DNA of 64,000 nt from Chryseolinea soli (GTDB lineage: Bacteria; Bacteroidota; Bacteroidia; Cytophagales; Cyclobacteriaceae), in contig NZ_CP032382.1 of NCBI RefSeq assembly GCF_003589925.1, forward strand, positions 2,356,001 through 2,420,000, in the 5' to 3' direction. The position numbers and the translations under genes were made by a program. Shown here one piece after another: positions 17,128 through 26,708 of the stretch; position 1 is the first letter of the stretch; the number at the start of each line of letters is the position of its first letter. The notes beneath the pieces were generated by a model, which was not told the origin of the DNA, did no database searches, and worked only from the letters and a program-made list of their open reading frames with translations.

Positions 17128-18426
17128 ATGAAAAATAAGCGAAGAGATTTCCTGAAGCTTACAGGGATGACCGGTCTTGGCTTAGCCACGGGTGGTCTTT
17201 CCAGTGTTTTTGGTGCAACCGTAAATCATTCAAATGCCATGGAGAAAAATTCCGCTCTAAAAAATGCTATTGTGGACGACAAGAACTCCAGCGTGATCGG
17301 CGCCTATGGCAAATGGGCCGCAGGCTTGATCGATAACAAATTGCCCGCCTTGTCATTCCGGAAAAAGGAATTTACTAACCTGGATGCATGGAAGAAAGAT
17401 GCCCGCAAGCGACTAACGGAACGACTCGCGATACCGGAGATGGGAGGGACTCCCGTGGTAACGGTTAAAAAACAGTATTCATACGACGGCCTGCACATCG
17501 AAGAACTGAGCTGGCAACTACCGTACGGAGCGGCAACGGACGCCATTCTGCTAAAGCCCGTGAATGCCAAGGGAAAGTTGCCGGGTGTCCTGGCGTTTCA
17601 CGATCACGGAGGCGTGAAATATTTCGGCACGCGGAAAATAACCCGCACGTCGGACACGCTTCACCCGCTCATGGCCGAGCATCAAAAGTTCTATTATGAA
17701 GATCTGGCCTGGGCTAACGAAGTGGCTAAACGCGGCTACGTGGTGCTGGTTTCCGATGCCTTTCCGTTTGCGAGCCGGCGGGTGTTGATGAACGATGTCG
17801 CCCCGGAATCTTTGCGTCATGGATTGACGGATGACGACCCGGAAAGTGTAGAGCACATCGAGGCGTATAACAAATGGGCCTCCGACCATGAGCACATCAT
17901 GTCTAAATCTTTGTACAGCGCGGGAACAACCTGGGCCGGTGTGTTCTTTGGCGAAGACAAAAAGGCGCTGGACATCTTGTGCAATCGCCCCGACGTGGAT
18001 GTGAAAAATATAGGCTGCTGTGGACTCTCGGGCGGCGGCATGCGCACCGTATTCATGGCGGGTCAGGACGATCGGATCAAGTGCGCAGTTTGCGTCGGGT
18101 TCATGACCACCTGGAGGGATTTTGTGTTGAACAAATCGGTCAATCACACCTGGATGACCTATGTCCCGTTGTTGCCGAATGAATTGGATTTTCCGGAGAT
18201 CCTTGGCCTGCGCGTTCCCTTGCCCACGATGGTGTTGAACGATACGGAAGACGAGCTGTACACACTGGACGAAATGAAAAGTGCCGATAAAATACTGGCA
18301 GAAGTATACGCGAAAGCAGGAGCGACCGATCGCTACAAATGTAACTATTACCCTGGTCCACATAAATTCGATAAAAAAATGCAAGCCGATGCGTTTAATT
18401 GGTTTGATAAATGGCTCAAGGGGTAG
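17128..18426 (+). CDS. Tat-exported alpha/beta hydrolase (acetyl-xylan-esterase-like)
   Basis: A 432-residue protein with a twin-arginine signal (KRRDFLKLTG plus hydrophobic region). The alpha/beta hydrolase core shows GVLAFHDHGG (oxyanion side), the nucleophile elbow GCCGLSGGGMRT (Ser near 300), an acidic loop VLNDTEDELY and a C-terminal His in YPGPHKFDKK. This is the plan of large dienelactone-hydrolase/acetyl-xylan-esterase relatives in Bacteroidota glycan loci. It lies 36 nt before a Tat GH109-type gene and probably starts the amino-sugar operon, removing ester substituents (inference). Tat export fits folding before transport. Confidence 0.8.
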   Translation: MKNKRRDFLKLTGMTGLGLATGGLSSVFGATVNHSNAMEKNSALKNAIVDDKNSSVIGAYGKWAAGLIDNKLPALSFRKKEFTNLDAWKKDARKRLTERLAIPEMGGTPVVTVKKQYSYDGLHIEELSWQLPYGAATDAILLKPVNAKGKLPGVLAFHDHGGVKYFGTRKITRTSDTLHPLMAEHQKFYYEDLAWANEVAKRGYVVLVSDAFPFASRRVLMNDVAPESLRHGLTDDDPESVEHIEAYNKWASDHEHIMSKSLYSAGTTWAGVFFGEDKKALDILCNRPDVDVKNIGCCGLSGGGMRTVFMAGQDDRIKCAVCVGFMTTWRDFVLNKSVNHTWMTYVPLLPNELDFPEILGLRVPLPTMVLNDTEDELYTLDEMKSADKILAEVYAKAGATDRYKCNYYPGPHKFDKKMQADAFNWFDKWLKG

Positions 18427-18462
18427 GCAGTTTTTTTAAAAGCAACTATTAAAAGAAATAAA

Positions 18463-19866
18463 ATGAGTACAAGCCGCAGAGAGTTTTTAAAAATTTCAAG
18501 CCTTACCGGCATGGGATTGGCCAGCACGTCGGTGCTGAAAGGTTATGATCATCTTCAGGAGGGTAATGCAAAGAAACCCGCTCCTCCGCATTTCAATATG
18601 TGCGGGTATGCGGCGCCGAAGATTGAAACGGTGCGGATCGGCTTTGTTGGTTTGGGAAACCGGGGCCCCGCGGCCGTCGAGCGAATGATGCATATTGAAG
18701 GGACCGATATAAAAGCTTTGTGCGATCTGCGGCCGGAGAAAGCTAAAGCTGTGAGACAAAAACTGGAAGGCACGATCCATCATCCCGAGGTTTATACCGG
18801 CAAGGAAGATGAATGGAAAAAAATGTGCGACCGCGCCGATATTGACCTGATCTATATTGCTACACCCTGGGCTTTGCACACGCCAATGGCGGTGTATGCG
18901 ATGAACCACGGCAAACACGTGTGCGTTGAAGTGCCCTCTGCCAAAACACTGGAAGAGTGTTGGCAATTGGTAGAGACATCGGAGCGTACAAAAAAGCATT
19001 GCATTATCCTGGAGAACTGCTGTTATGACTTTTTTGAGCTGCTTACGTTGAACATGGCCCGCCAGGGTTTATTCGGAGAACTTGTCCACGGCGAAGGAGC
19101 CTACATTCACACGTTGCTGGAGAGTAATTTCTCCAAAGAAAAATATTATGACATGTGGCGCTTGAAAGAAAATCTGCGGAACGGCAATTTATATCCTACA
19201 CATGGATTGGGACCGGTAGCACAAGCCCTGAACATCAACCGCGGCGATAAAATGGATTATCTCGTGGCGATGTCCGGCAACGATTTTCAAATGGCCGCCA
19301 TGGCCAATGAATTGGCCGCCAAGGACGATTTCTTCAAGCCCTACGCCAACAAGAAGTTTCGCGGCAACATGAACACGACCACCATCCGCACCAACAAGGG
19401 CCGCACGATCATGTTGCAGCATGATGTGACGTCGCCCAATGTGTATTCGCGCATTCATAAGATCAGCGGAACAAAAGGCTCTTGCTTGAAATACCCGGAG
19501 CCGGGTAAGATCGCATTCGGTCATGAAGGTTGGGTAACCGATGAAGAATTTAAAAACCTGGAAAGTAAATACACCGCACCGATCGTCAGTAAAGTGGGCG
19601 AGATGGCAAAACAAGTAGGGGGTCATGGCGGTATGGACTTCCTGATGGACTGGCGCACGATCGACTGTCTGCGCAATGGTCTGCCCATGGACATGGACGT
19701 TTATGACGCGGCCCTTTGGAGCGCCATCGCTCCGTTGAGCGAGAAATCGGTTGCCAACCGTTCCAATTCAGTGGACATTCCTGATTTTACTTCAGGCTCC
19801 TGGAAAACAAATCAACCCGTTGACATTTCTCTGGTAACAGGCGGCACCACAAAAGTGATCATGTAA
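18463..19866 (+). CDS. GH109-type Gfo/Idh/MocA glycosidase, Tat-exported
   Basis: A 467-residue protein with a Tat signal (SRREFLKISS). An N-terminal Rossmann fold follows (VRIGFVGLGNRGPAAVERM), then EVPSAKTLEE, and a signature stretch LYPTHGLGPVAQALNINRGD typical of GH109. Family members are NAD-dependent alpha-N-acetylgalactosaminidases that keep bound NAD+ and use an oxidation-elimination mechanism. Tat export suits a protein that must carry its cofactor. Substrate is not proven here: GH109 includes other specificities. Its stop overlaps the start of the acyltransferase gene by one base (TAATG). Downstream nagB and nagA fit an amino-sugar product. Confidence 0.85.
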   Translation: MSTSRREFLKISSLTGMGLASTSVLKGYDHLQEGNAKKPAPPHFNMCGYAAPKIETVRIGFVGLGNRGPAAVERMMHIEGTDIKALCDLRPEKAKAVRQKLEGTIHHPEVYTGKEDEWKKMCDRADIDLIYIATPWALHTPMAVYAMNHGKHVCVEVPSAKTLEECWQLVETSERTKKHCIILENCCYDFFELLTLNMARQGLFGELVHGEGAYIHTLLESNFSKEKYYDMWRLKENLRNGNLYPTHGLGPVAQALNINRGDKMDYLVAMSGNDFQMAAMANELAAKDDFFKPYANKKFRGNMNTTTIRTNKGRTIMLQHDVTSPNVYSRIHKISGTKGSCLKYPEPGKIAFGHEGWVTDEEFKNLESKYTAPIVSKVGEMAKQVGGHGGMDFLMDWRTIDCLRNGLPMDMDVYDAALWSAIAPLSEKSVANRSNSVDIPDFTSGSWKTNQPVDISLVTGGTTKVIM

Positions 19867-20993
19867 TGGTAGAGCAAATTCATAAGACGCCCCCATCAAC
19901 CTCACTGCAGTCGTCGCAGCGGCTACTGTCGCTGGATTTTATGCGGGGTTTCATCATGGTGCTCCTGGCCTTGGAAGCCAGCCGGCTCTTTGATACGCTT
20001 TTTGAAGCATCGGAAGGAAGCTTTACGCAGGGGGTGTGGCTCCAGTTCTTTCACCACCCCTGGCACGGCCTGCGGTTCTGGGATTTAATACAACCCGGTT
20101 TTATGTATATGGCCGGCGTAGCCCTGGCGTTGTCGTTGATCAAACAAGAAGCGACGGGAGTAACTTGGGAACAGTCGTTTAAGAAGATGCTGAAGCGTTC
20201 CGCAGGACTGCTGGCGTTCGGCGTGCTCAACTATGCCGTGCATGCCGACGGATTGCACCTGAGATTAACCAACGTGCTCACCCAGCTGTCGTTTACGTTG
20301 CTCGTTGCGTTCCTGATCTTTCGCTGGTCGGCCGTGGCTCAGATTGCGGTGTGTGTCGGCTTATTATTGCTTCGGGATGCATTGTATCACTTTACCAATA
20401 TTCCCGGCTTTGATCAGCCTGACGTCAATCAGCATAATTTCGGTAATTATGTAGAACTGGTTTATTCGGGCCGCATTATCGAGGAGGGATGGGTCTCGAT
20501 CAATTGTATCCCCACGGCGGTGCACACCATTGCCGGAGCGTTGACAGGCAAATTGCTCGTGTCGGGAAAGGAAAAAATAAAACCGATGCTCCTCTGGGCG
20601 ATGATCTGTTTGATTGTCGGTCTGGGGTTGGATTTCGCAGGCATCAGTCCGGTGATCAAACACATTGCTACCTCTTCGTTTACGCTCGTCTCCCTGGGCA
20701 TTTGTTTGGCCGCCTATGCGGGTTGCTATTGGTGGATCGATGTTTTGCAACACCGGAAATACCTCCAGTTCTTTGCCATCATTGGCATGAATTCGATCTT
20801 CATCTACCTGTTTTTCGCCATTGTCGGCTCACGCTGGTTCAATGACTATATCTTTGCCCTGGTCGGCGGATTGTTGACGCTGATCCACACACCGGTCGTA
20901 CTCGGTGCGATCCTTTCATCCCTCTGCATCTTTGCACTCGAATGGGGATTGTGTTACTTTTTGTATAAAAAGAAAATATTTTTCAGGATATAG
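19866..20993 (+). CDS. Multi-pass acyltransferase, heparan-alpha-glucosaminide N-acetyltransferase-like
   Basis: A 375-residue membrane protein with about ten hydrophobic segments. The opening SLDFMRGFIMVLLALEASR and the loop HPWHGLRFWDLIQPGFMYMAG match the DUF5009/DUF1624 group related to lysosomal HGSNAT, including the His-containing first loop. The human relative transfers acetyl from cytosolic acetyl-CoA to glucosamine outside the cytosol. In this cluster it could N-acetylate periplasmic glucosamine before import and NagA/NagB processing (inference). Translationally coupled to the GH109 gene. Confidence 0.8.
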   Translation: MVEQIHKTPPSTSLQSSQRLLSLDFMRGFIMVLLALEASRLFDTLFEASEGSFTQGVWLQFFHHPWHGLRFWDLIQPGFMYMAGVALALSLIKQEATGVTWEQSFKKMLKRSAGLLAFGVLNYAVHADGLHLRLTNVLTQLSFTLLVAFLIFRWSAVAQIAVCVGLLLLRDALYHFTNIPGFDQPDVNQHNFGNYVELVYSGRIIEEGWVSINCIPTAVHTIAGALTGKLLVSGKEKIKPMLLWAMICLIVGLGLDFAGISPVIKHIATSSFTLVSLGICLAAYAGCYWWIDVLQHRKYLQFFAIIGMNSIFIYLFFAIVGSRWFNDYIFALVGGLLTLIHTPVVLGAILSSLCIFALEWGLCYFLYKKKIFFRI

Positions 20994-21048
20994 GATAATC
21001 TTTTTGACAGGTGATTTATAACAAGTTCTAAAAAATAAAACGCAAGAA

Positions 21049-21801
21049 ATGGATATTAAAATAGCCGAGAATGCTTCTGAATTAGGAAGGAGCGCAGGAG
21101 CCGCAGCTGCACAAGCCATCCGCGAAGCCATTGCCTCGAAGGGAAGCGCCCATATTATTCTGGCCACAGGAACCAGCCAGTTCGAAACACTAAAGCAACT
21201 CATTTCAGAAAATATCGACTGGAGCAAAGTGGTCATGTTCCATTTGGATGAGTACATCGATTTGCCGGTAACACACCCGGCCAGTTTCAGAAAGTATCTG
21301 CAGGAGAAATTTATATCAAAAGTACCAGCGTTGAAGGCAGCCTATTTAATCAATGGCGAAGTAGATCCACAGGCCGAATGTGATCGTCTTGGAAAAGCCA
21401 TAACCAGTCACCCGATTGATGTGGCCCTGGTGGGAATTGGGGAAAATGGTCATTTGGCATTTAATGATCCCCCGGCAGATTTCGCCACCGAGAAACCGTA
21501 CATCATCGTGGAGCTTGATCAAGCCTGCCGGCAGCAACAATTGGGCGAGGGATGGTTTAAATCCTTGGAAGAAGTTCCTCCTCAGGCAATCAGTATGTCC
21601 GTAAAACAGATCTTAAAATCGAAAATAATCATTTGTTCGGTGCCCGATAGCCGCAAGGCAACGGCGGTGAAGAACACGGTAGAGCAAAAGGTCAGCAATC
21701 TTTATCCAGCCAGCATTTTACAACAGCATGCCGATTGCCGGTTATATTTGGATAAAAATTCAGCCGCCTTGCTTTCGAAGAATGCTTCACCCGTAGCCTA
21801 G
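21049..21801 (+). CDS. nagB: Glucosamine-6-phosphate deaminase
   Basis: A 250-residue NagB/6-phosphogluconolactonase-fold protein. [10 protein letters not shown] binds phosphate, and [10 protein letters not shown] carries the catalytic Asp-Glu region. [13 protein letters not shown] holds the active-site His; E. coli NagB has VDGH and NEP at these places, so two acidic residues are swapped for Glu and Asp. It converts glucosamine-6-phosphate to fructose-6-phosphate and ammonia. The gene lies between the acyltransferase and sugar transporter genes and just upstream of nagA, completing GlcNAc catabolism. A paralogous isomerase/lactonase role cannot be excluded. Confidence 0.85.
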   Translation: MDIKIAENASELGRSAGAAAAQAIREAIASKGSAHIILATGTSQFETLKQLISENIDWSKVVMFHLDEYIDLPVTHPASFRKYLQEKFISKVPALKAAYLINGEVDPQAECDRLGKAITSHPIDVALVGIGENGHLAFNDPPADFATEKPYIIVELDQACRQQQLGEGWFKSLEEVPPQAISMSVKQILKSKIIICSVPDSRKATAVKNTVEQKVSNLYPASILQQHADCRLYLDKNSAALLSKNASPVA

Positions 21802-21830
21802 TTTTATAGCACGAGATCAATCCCGGACAA

Positions 21831-23189
21831 ATGACGAATAAAATAGAAGTCAGTTCCCTTACGAAAAGACAAACGATCATTTCTGTTCTTATCATTGGGT
21901 TGCTCTTTTTTATTTTTGGTTTTGTGTCCTGGGTGAATGCCATCCTGATCCCGTACTTCAAGATTGCCTGCGAACTCACCAGCAATTTCCAATCGTACCT
22001 GGTGGCCTTTGCGTTTTACATCTCGTATTTCATCATGTCGGTGCCCTCTTCCTACCTATTGAAAAAAGTAGGATTTAAAAAAGGGATGATGATCGGGTTT
22101 ATGGCCATGGCCCTCGGCGCCTTTATTTTTGTGCCCGCCGCCTATACCCGCACCTATGAAATTTTCCTGCTCGGTCTTTTTACAATAGGAATAGGGTTGG
22201 CCATTCTCCAGACCGCCGCCAATCCCTACATCACGGTGTTGGGCCCGAAAGAACGGGCGGCGCAACGCATCAGCATCATGGGCATCTGCAACAAAGGCGC
22301 CGGGATCCTGGCGCCTTTGGTGTTTGCGGCAGTAATATTCAGAGCCACCGATACCGATTTGTTCAAAGAATTGAGCACGATGGATGAAGCAGCAAAAAAT
22401 GTTGCCTTGGATGAGTTGATACGAAGAGTCGTTGTTCCCTACAGTGTTGTGGGCACGGTGTTGTTAGGTCTTGGACTCATGGTACGCTACTCGCCTTTGC
22501 CCGAGATCAACACCGAACAGGAGAGCAAAGAGGTGGCGGCATCAAACTCGGGCAAGAAAAACATTTTCCAATTTCCACACCTCATCCTGGGCGCAATCGG
22601 TATCTTCCTCCATGTAGGAACACAGGTGATTGCCATCGATACGATCATCGGCTACGCCAACTCCATGCATATTGATTTAGTGGAGGCAAAAGTGTTCCCC
22701 TCCTATACGCTCACGGCCACCATGTGCGGCTACATTCTCGGGATCATCTGCATCCCAAGATTCATCAGCCAGGTCAATGCGCTGCGGATCTGCACACTGC
22801 TGGGAACCTGTCTTACGCTGTTGATTGCTTTTGCAAAAGGACAGGTGATGCTCTTTGGCCACGTGACCGACGTTTCGATCTGGTTTGTGGTGTTGCTGGG
22901 CCTTGCCAATTCCCTGGTTTGGGCTGGCCTGTGGCCCTTGGCCTTGGATGGACTGGGCCGTTTCACAAAACTCGGTGCGTCCGTGATGATCATGGGATTA
23001 TGCGGCAACGCGATACTGCCGCTTTTGTATGCTCACTTTGCAGATGTGTACAGTGTGCGGGCGGGCTATTGGGTATTGTTCCCCTGTTATCTCTATCTTG
23101 TGTTTTATGCTTTTTCAGGACACAAGATCAGGAATTGGGGCTTTTACAAACCATCTCTAAACGATGCCGCAGCGACTAAAAATATATAA
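21831..23189 (+). CDS. MFS sugar transporter, FucP/NagP type
   Basis: A 452-residue permease with 12 predicted segments. The start (LLFFIFGFVSWVNAILIPYF) and GIGLAILQTAANPYI are signatures of the FucP/glucose-galactose/NagP family of proton-sugar symporters. A cytoplasmic loop (about 225-250) is rich in Glu/Ser/Lys. Since it is flanked by nagB and nagA, uptake of N-acetylglucosamine or N-acetylgalactosamine is the likely role. The stop overlaps the nagA start by 26 bases. Confidence 0.87.
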   Translation: MTNKIEVSSLTKRQTIISVLIIGLLFFIFGFVSWVNAILIPYFKIACELTSNFQSYLVAFAFYISYFIMSVPSSYLLKKVGFKKGMMIGFMAMALGAFIFVPAAYTRTYEIFLLGLFTIGIGLAILQTAANPYITVLGPKERAAQRISIMGICNKGAGILAPLVFAAVIFRATDTDLFKELSTMDEAAKNVALDELIRRVVVPYSVVGTVLLGLGLMVRYSPLPEINTEQESKEVAASNSGKKNIFQFPHLILGAIGIFLHVGTQVIAIDTIIGYANSMHIDLVEAKVFPSYTLTATMCGYILGIICIPRFISQVNALRICTLLGTCLTLLIAFAKGQVMLFGHVTDVSIWFVVLLGLANSLVWAGLWPLALDGLGRFTKLGASVMIMGLCGNAILPLLYAHFADVYSVRAGYWVLFPCYLYLVFYAFSGHKIRNWGFYKPSLNDAAATKNI

Positions 23190-24345
23190 CGGAAGACTCA
23201 TAACGCCGGCTGGAATTATCCCGGACGGAACGATAATCATTACCGATGGTGTCATAACGGATGTAGGCAAAAAGAATATCGAAGTTCGCGACGCAATTGA
23301 AATAGACGCACGAGGGAAATACATCTCCCCAGGATTTATTGACATACACGTCCACGGCGGTGGTGGCTATGATTTTATGGATGCGCATGAAACGGCTTTC
23401 TTGAAAATTGCCGAGACCCATGCTCAATACGGAACCACGGCCATGCTTCCCACAACGCTCACCAGTACAAAAGAGGGAATACTGAAAACACTGGCGGTCT
23501 ATGAGGAAGCTGATCGAAAAAATATAAACGGTTCACAATTTTTGGGTATGCACCTGGAGGGGCCTTACTTTGCCCTGAGCCAGCGCGGCGCACAAGACCC
23601 TAAATATATTCGCAATCCCGATCCGGAAGAATATAGAGAGATCCTATCGAAAACTTCCTGCATCCGCCGCTGGAGCGCTGCCCCGGAGCTGGAGGGAGCA
23701 ATCGAATTTGGCAAGTATGTAAAATCAAAAGGAATATTGCCGGCCGTAGCACACACCGATGCGATTTATGAAGACGTGGTGAAAGCATTTGAAGTGGGAT
23801 ACACACTCGCCACACATTTGTACTCTGCCATGTCGGGTGTCACGCGGAGAAATGCGTTTCGTTATGCGGGAGTTATTGAAAGCGCTTTCATCCTCGATGA
23901 CATGGACGTGGAGATCATAACGGATGGTGCACACCTGCCCGCGCCTTTACTGAAACTGGTCTATAAAATAAAAGGTGCCGATCGAACAGCCCTGATTACC
24001 GATGCCATGCGGGCAGCCGGCACGAATGTCACTGAAAGTATTTTAGGAAATAAAGACGATGGGTTAAAAGTAATCGTGGAGGACGGCGTAGCAAAATTGC
24101 CCGATCGCACTTCCTTTGCCGGAAGTATTGCCACCGCCGATAGGCTGATCAGAACCATGACCTCGATGGCAGAAGTTTCGTTGTCCGATACCATAAAAAT
24201 GGCCGCCGCCACACCCGCCCGTATTTTGGGAGTAAACGATCGCAAGGGTGAATTGGTGGTTGGCAAAGATGCCGATATCGTTCTTTTTGATGATGCGATA
24301 AATGTTTCGATGACGATGATAAGAGGAAGGATCGTGCATCAATAG
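23164..24345 (+). CDS. nagA: N-acetylglucosamine-6-phosphate deacetylase
   Basis: A 393-residue amidohydrolase. The metal-site elements are present: PGFIDIHVHGGGG, GMHLEGPY (metal Glu), AVAHTDAI and THLYSAMSGV (metal and substrate His), and LITDAM (catalytic Asp). It produces glucosamine-6-phosphate for NagB. The 26-bp overlap with the transporter gene indicates coupling. It ends the plus-strand amino-sugar cluster and converges with a small membrane-protein gene 32 nt away. A decayed fragment of a second nagA lies at 34017-34100. Confidence 0.93.
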   Translation: MPQRLKIYNGRLITPAGIIPDGTIIITDGVITDVGKKNIEVRDAIEIDARGKYISPGFIDIHVHGGGGYDFMDAHETAFLKIAETHAQYGTTAMLPTTLTSTKEGILKTLAVYEEADRKNINGSQFLGMHLEGPYFALSQRGAQDPKYIRNPDPEEYREILSKTSCIRRWSAAPELEGAIEFGKYVKSKGILPAVAHTDAIYEDVVKAFEVGYTLATHLYSAMSGVTRRNAFRYAGVIESAFILDDMDVEIITDGAHLPAPLLKLVYKIKGADRTALITDAMRAAGTNVTESILGNKDDGLKVIVEDGVAKLPDRTSFAGSIATADRLIRTMTSMAEVSLSDTIKMAAATPARILGVNDRKGELVVGKDADIVLFDDAINVSMTMIRGRIVHQ

Positions 24346-24377
24346 CCCGGCACAGTAGGTTGGATGAGCTGTTGCTT

Positions 24378-24560
24378 TTACCCAAGTATGGAAGCACAGA
24401 TGCCGCCCCCAACAATTAACCACACCGCCGCGACAATAAACACGATCTTGGCTGAATCCTGGTTGCGATTTCGCCTGACCATCCCCATAACGAAGAGGAG
24501 CACCGGCGGGCCGAACGTGATGAGAAAACAAATTACTATTAAAAAGCCTATTCCATTCAT
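24378..24560 (-). CDS. Small two-helix membrane protein
   Basis: A 60-residue protein with two hydrophobic segments (about 3-22 and 38-58) joined by a basic loop MVRRNRNQDSAK. No family recognised. The ATG at 24560 is 11 nt after the radical SAM stop, on the same strand, which supports it as the third gene of that operon. A longer in-frame extension overlaps the radical SAM gene and is rejected. Confidence 0.55.
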   Translation of the reverse strand: MNGIGFLIVICFLITFGPPVLLFVMGMVRRNRNQDSAKIVFIVAAVWLIVGGGICASILG

Positions 24561-24571
24561 ATAGATTCTGC

Positions 24572-25957
24572 TTAGCTGATAAGTTGTTGTAAATACTCCC
24601 GCTTCTGATCGCGATAAAACAAGTTCATGGTTTCGAACGGAATTATTTTGTAGTCCTTGTTCACAATGTGAACGCACGATTTCTTGACCGAACGGACATC
24701 AAAATTATAGGCATCGATAAATTGCATGATGATCACCCTGAACAGGTTGTCGTAACTGAGCGAAGGCGCTTGTATTTGAGGCAGACAGCAAAGCAACGAA
24801 TGCAGTTGTTCTGTGGTGGATTCTACCGAATTTCCTGTGCTAAACAAGTTGATCATCCGGGAATGTAGCTGAGCGTCTTGTTCATATACAATGGTATTGC
24901 GACTGTTATCCAACAAGTCTGCGGGATTGATGTAGCGTGTTAACGGAAAGACCGATCCGCCTAGCTTCAAAGCATAGCCCATCACCAGCGCATCCGGGTT
25001 GCAAGGCACGGGAATGAGGTCGTCGGGATTAAAAATATTGGTCTGCTCCAGAATTTTCCGACGCACTTCCGTGAGGGTGATCCGGTCGGTTAAAGCATTG
25101 AAGTTGTCCAGTCGACCCGCAATCTGCGTGGGCTGCAAAGTGACACCGCGAACACAGCGCTGCTTCAATGCAAATTCAATCACTTGCCCGATCTCATCGT
25201 CGTTGAGATTTTTCTGGACCGTAACCACCAACGTGGTCGACAAGTTGAGCGCGTTTAAATGCTCAAGAGCTTCTTCCCGAATGGTCGAGAGGCTTGCTCC
25301 CCGCATCACCTGCAGCACTTCATTTCTGAAGGAATCAAACTGCAGATAAATTTCAAAGGCGGGCTGATAGGATGCCAGTCGCTTCGCGAGTTCAAAATTC
25401 CGGGCGATCTCGATGCCGTTGGTGTTGAGCATGAGATGTTTTATGGGCAGCGACTTGGCGTAGTCGAGGATCTCGAACAATTGAGGATGGAGCGTGGGCT
25501 CGCCACCGCTGATCTGGACCACATCGGGCTCCCGTTCATTGGCGACCACGGCGTCTAACATTTTCTTCACTTCCTCCAGCGTCCGGTGTCTGCCATAGGC
25601 TGGCGATGAACCGGCGTAGCAAGTAGGGCAGGTCAAGTTGCAACGGTCGGTAATTTCTACGACGGTCAGGCAGGAGTGTTGCTCGTGGTCCGGGCATAGG
25701 CCACAATCGTAAGGACAGCCATAGTGCGTTTTCGTGTTGAATACATAAGGCGTCTCCGATGGCTTATTGTAGTTCCGGATATTCTTATAATAGGCAACAT
25801 CATCGGCAATGATAACTTTCGATGCGCCGTGCTCCGGGCAACGCTTCAGCATGTATACCTTCTCGTCTTCAAACACAATTTTTGCGTCGACGCGTTTCAG
25901 GCACTCCGGGCAGAGACTTAAAGTGAAATCATAATAGGTATACTTTCGCGTAGGCAC
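24572..25957 (-). CDS. Radical SAM enzyme of the Tes/MJ0619-like group
   Basis: A 461-residue protein with three cysteine groups. They are an N-terminal rubredoxin-like set (C16, C19, C40 in CPEC and RCPEHG), an auxiliary set (C81, C85, C88, C96 in CPYDCGLCPDHEQHSC) and the SAM [4Fe-4S] motif CNLTCPTC (C106, C110, C113). ISGGEPTLHP is the SAM-binding GGE motif. This order matches archaeal Tes (tetraether lipid synthase) and MJ0619-type proteins. Tes joins lipid tails by C-C bonds; the bacterial homologues' substrate is unknown. The start is GTG, overlapping the Lgt-like gene by 29 bases. That linkage suggests a lipid or lipoprotein acyl substrate (inference). Confidence 0.85.
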   Translation of the reverse strand: MPTRKYTYYDFTLSLCPECLKRVDAKIVFEDEKVYMLKRCPEHGASKVIIADDVAYYKNIRNYNKPSETPYVFNTKTHYGCPYDCGLCPDHEQHSCLTVVEITDRCNLTCPTCYAGSSPAYGRHRTLEEVKKMLDAVVANEREPDVVQISGGEPTLHPQLFEILDYAKSLPIKHLMLNTNGIEIARNFELAKRLASYQPAFEIYLQFDSFRNEVLQVMRGASLSTIREEALEHLNALNLSTTLVVTVQKNLNDDEIGQVIEFALKQRCVRGVTLQPTQIAGRLDNFNALTDRITLTEVRRKILEQTNIFNPDDLIPVPCNPDALVMGYALKLGGSVFPLTRYINPADLLDNSRNTIVYEQDAQLHSRMINLFSTGNSVESTTEQLHSLLCCLPQIQAPSLSYDNLFRVIIMQFIDAYNFDVRSVKKSCVHIVNKDYKIIPFETMNLFYRDQKREYLQQLIS

Positions 25958-26708
25958 GGGGAAGATGGATTAAGGTTTTTCTATAGTATACAAAACATCC
26001 GATACAAAGCCACTGGATGCTGCTCAGACCCAACACAAAAAATGTATTGGGTTTGATAAATTCGATCAGAAACCGGAATCCGAAATAGCTCAACATGAAG
26101 AGCTTAAAAAGGAGTCCGTTTTCTAATTTGTTTTGACGGTACAGCTTCCTCAAGACAAAGAATAACAGTGCGAGAAACAAGAGTTCATACAAGGCAATCG
26201 GATGGCGCTTCAACCCGTCCCCTAAATCCATCCCGGTCACAAAGGAAGTCGTGATCCCATAGGTAAACTCGTTCACGCCCGACAGGAAACAACCAATCCG
26301 GCCGATGAAGATACCCAGTATGATCGGCAATGTGAACAGGTCACCAGAAGAATTTTTTTCCTGGATGATCCACTTGGCCGTTTCCACACCGAGCAAGCCT
26401 CCAAACAATCCGCCCATGATGGTTTTTAGATTGAATAGTTGCGTGAGGCTTATGTTCGCAAAGTCCAACATCGGATTTTCAAGAAACCCCATTATGCGCG
26501 AACCAAGAAAAGCGCCTAACGCGGCGCCTAACAGGATAGAGAGCCGGTTAGAATGTGCGATGGGATCCATGCGGTTTTTCCGCAGGTAGAGGTAATAGCG
26601 ATAAGCAGAAAAGAAGGCCACATATTCTACGATCAAGTGAATATTTAACGGTATCCCTGCAATCGTAATTTCAAAAGGAATGGATAACACGGCGTCTGGG
26701 TTAGACAA
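25929..26708 (-). CDS. Lgt-family (prolipoprotein diacylglyceryl transferase-like) membrane protein
   Basis: About 259 residues with seven hydrophobic segments. It shows the Lgt signature region GRIGCFLSGVNEFTYG and the later RHPIALYELL (RHPxQLYE in Lgt). In E. coli Lgt the Asn in the GRxxNFIN segment is important (from memory); here that position is Cys, so canonical diacylglyceryl transfer is doubtful. The start is uncertain: TTG at 26708 lies in a -7-like TATTTTTG, so a GTG at 26690 is possible. It is the first gene of a three-gene operon with the Tes-like radical SAM enzyme, suggesting a dedicated lipid-handling paralogue. Confidence 0.8.
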   Translation of the reverse strand: MSNPDAVLSIPFEITIAGIPLNIHLIVEYVAFFSAYRYYLYLRKNRMDPIAHSNRLSILLGAALGAFLGSRIMGFLENPMLDFANISLTQLFNLKTIMGGLFGGLLGVETAKWIIQEKNSSGDLFTLPIILGIFIGRIGCFLSGVNEFTYGITTSFVTGMDLGDGLKRHPIALYELLFLALLFFVLRKLYRQNKLENGLLFKLFMLSYFGFRFLIEFIKPNTFFVLGLSSIQWLCIGCFVYYRKTLIHLPRAYAKVYLL

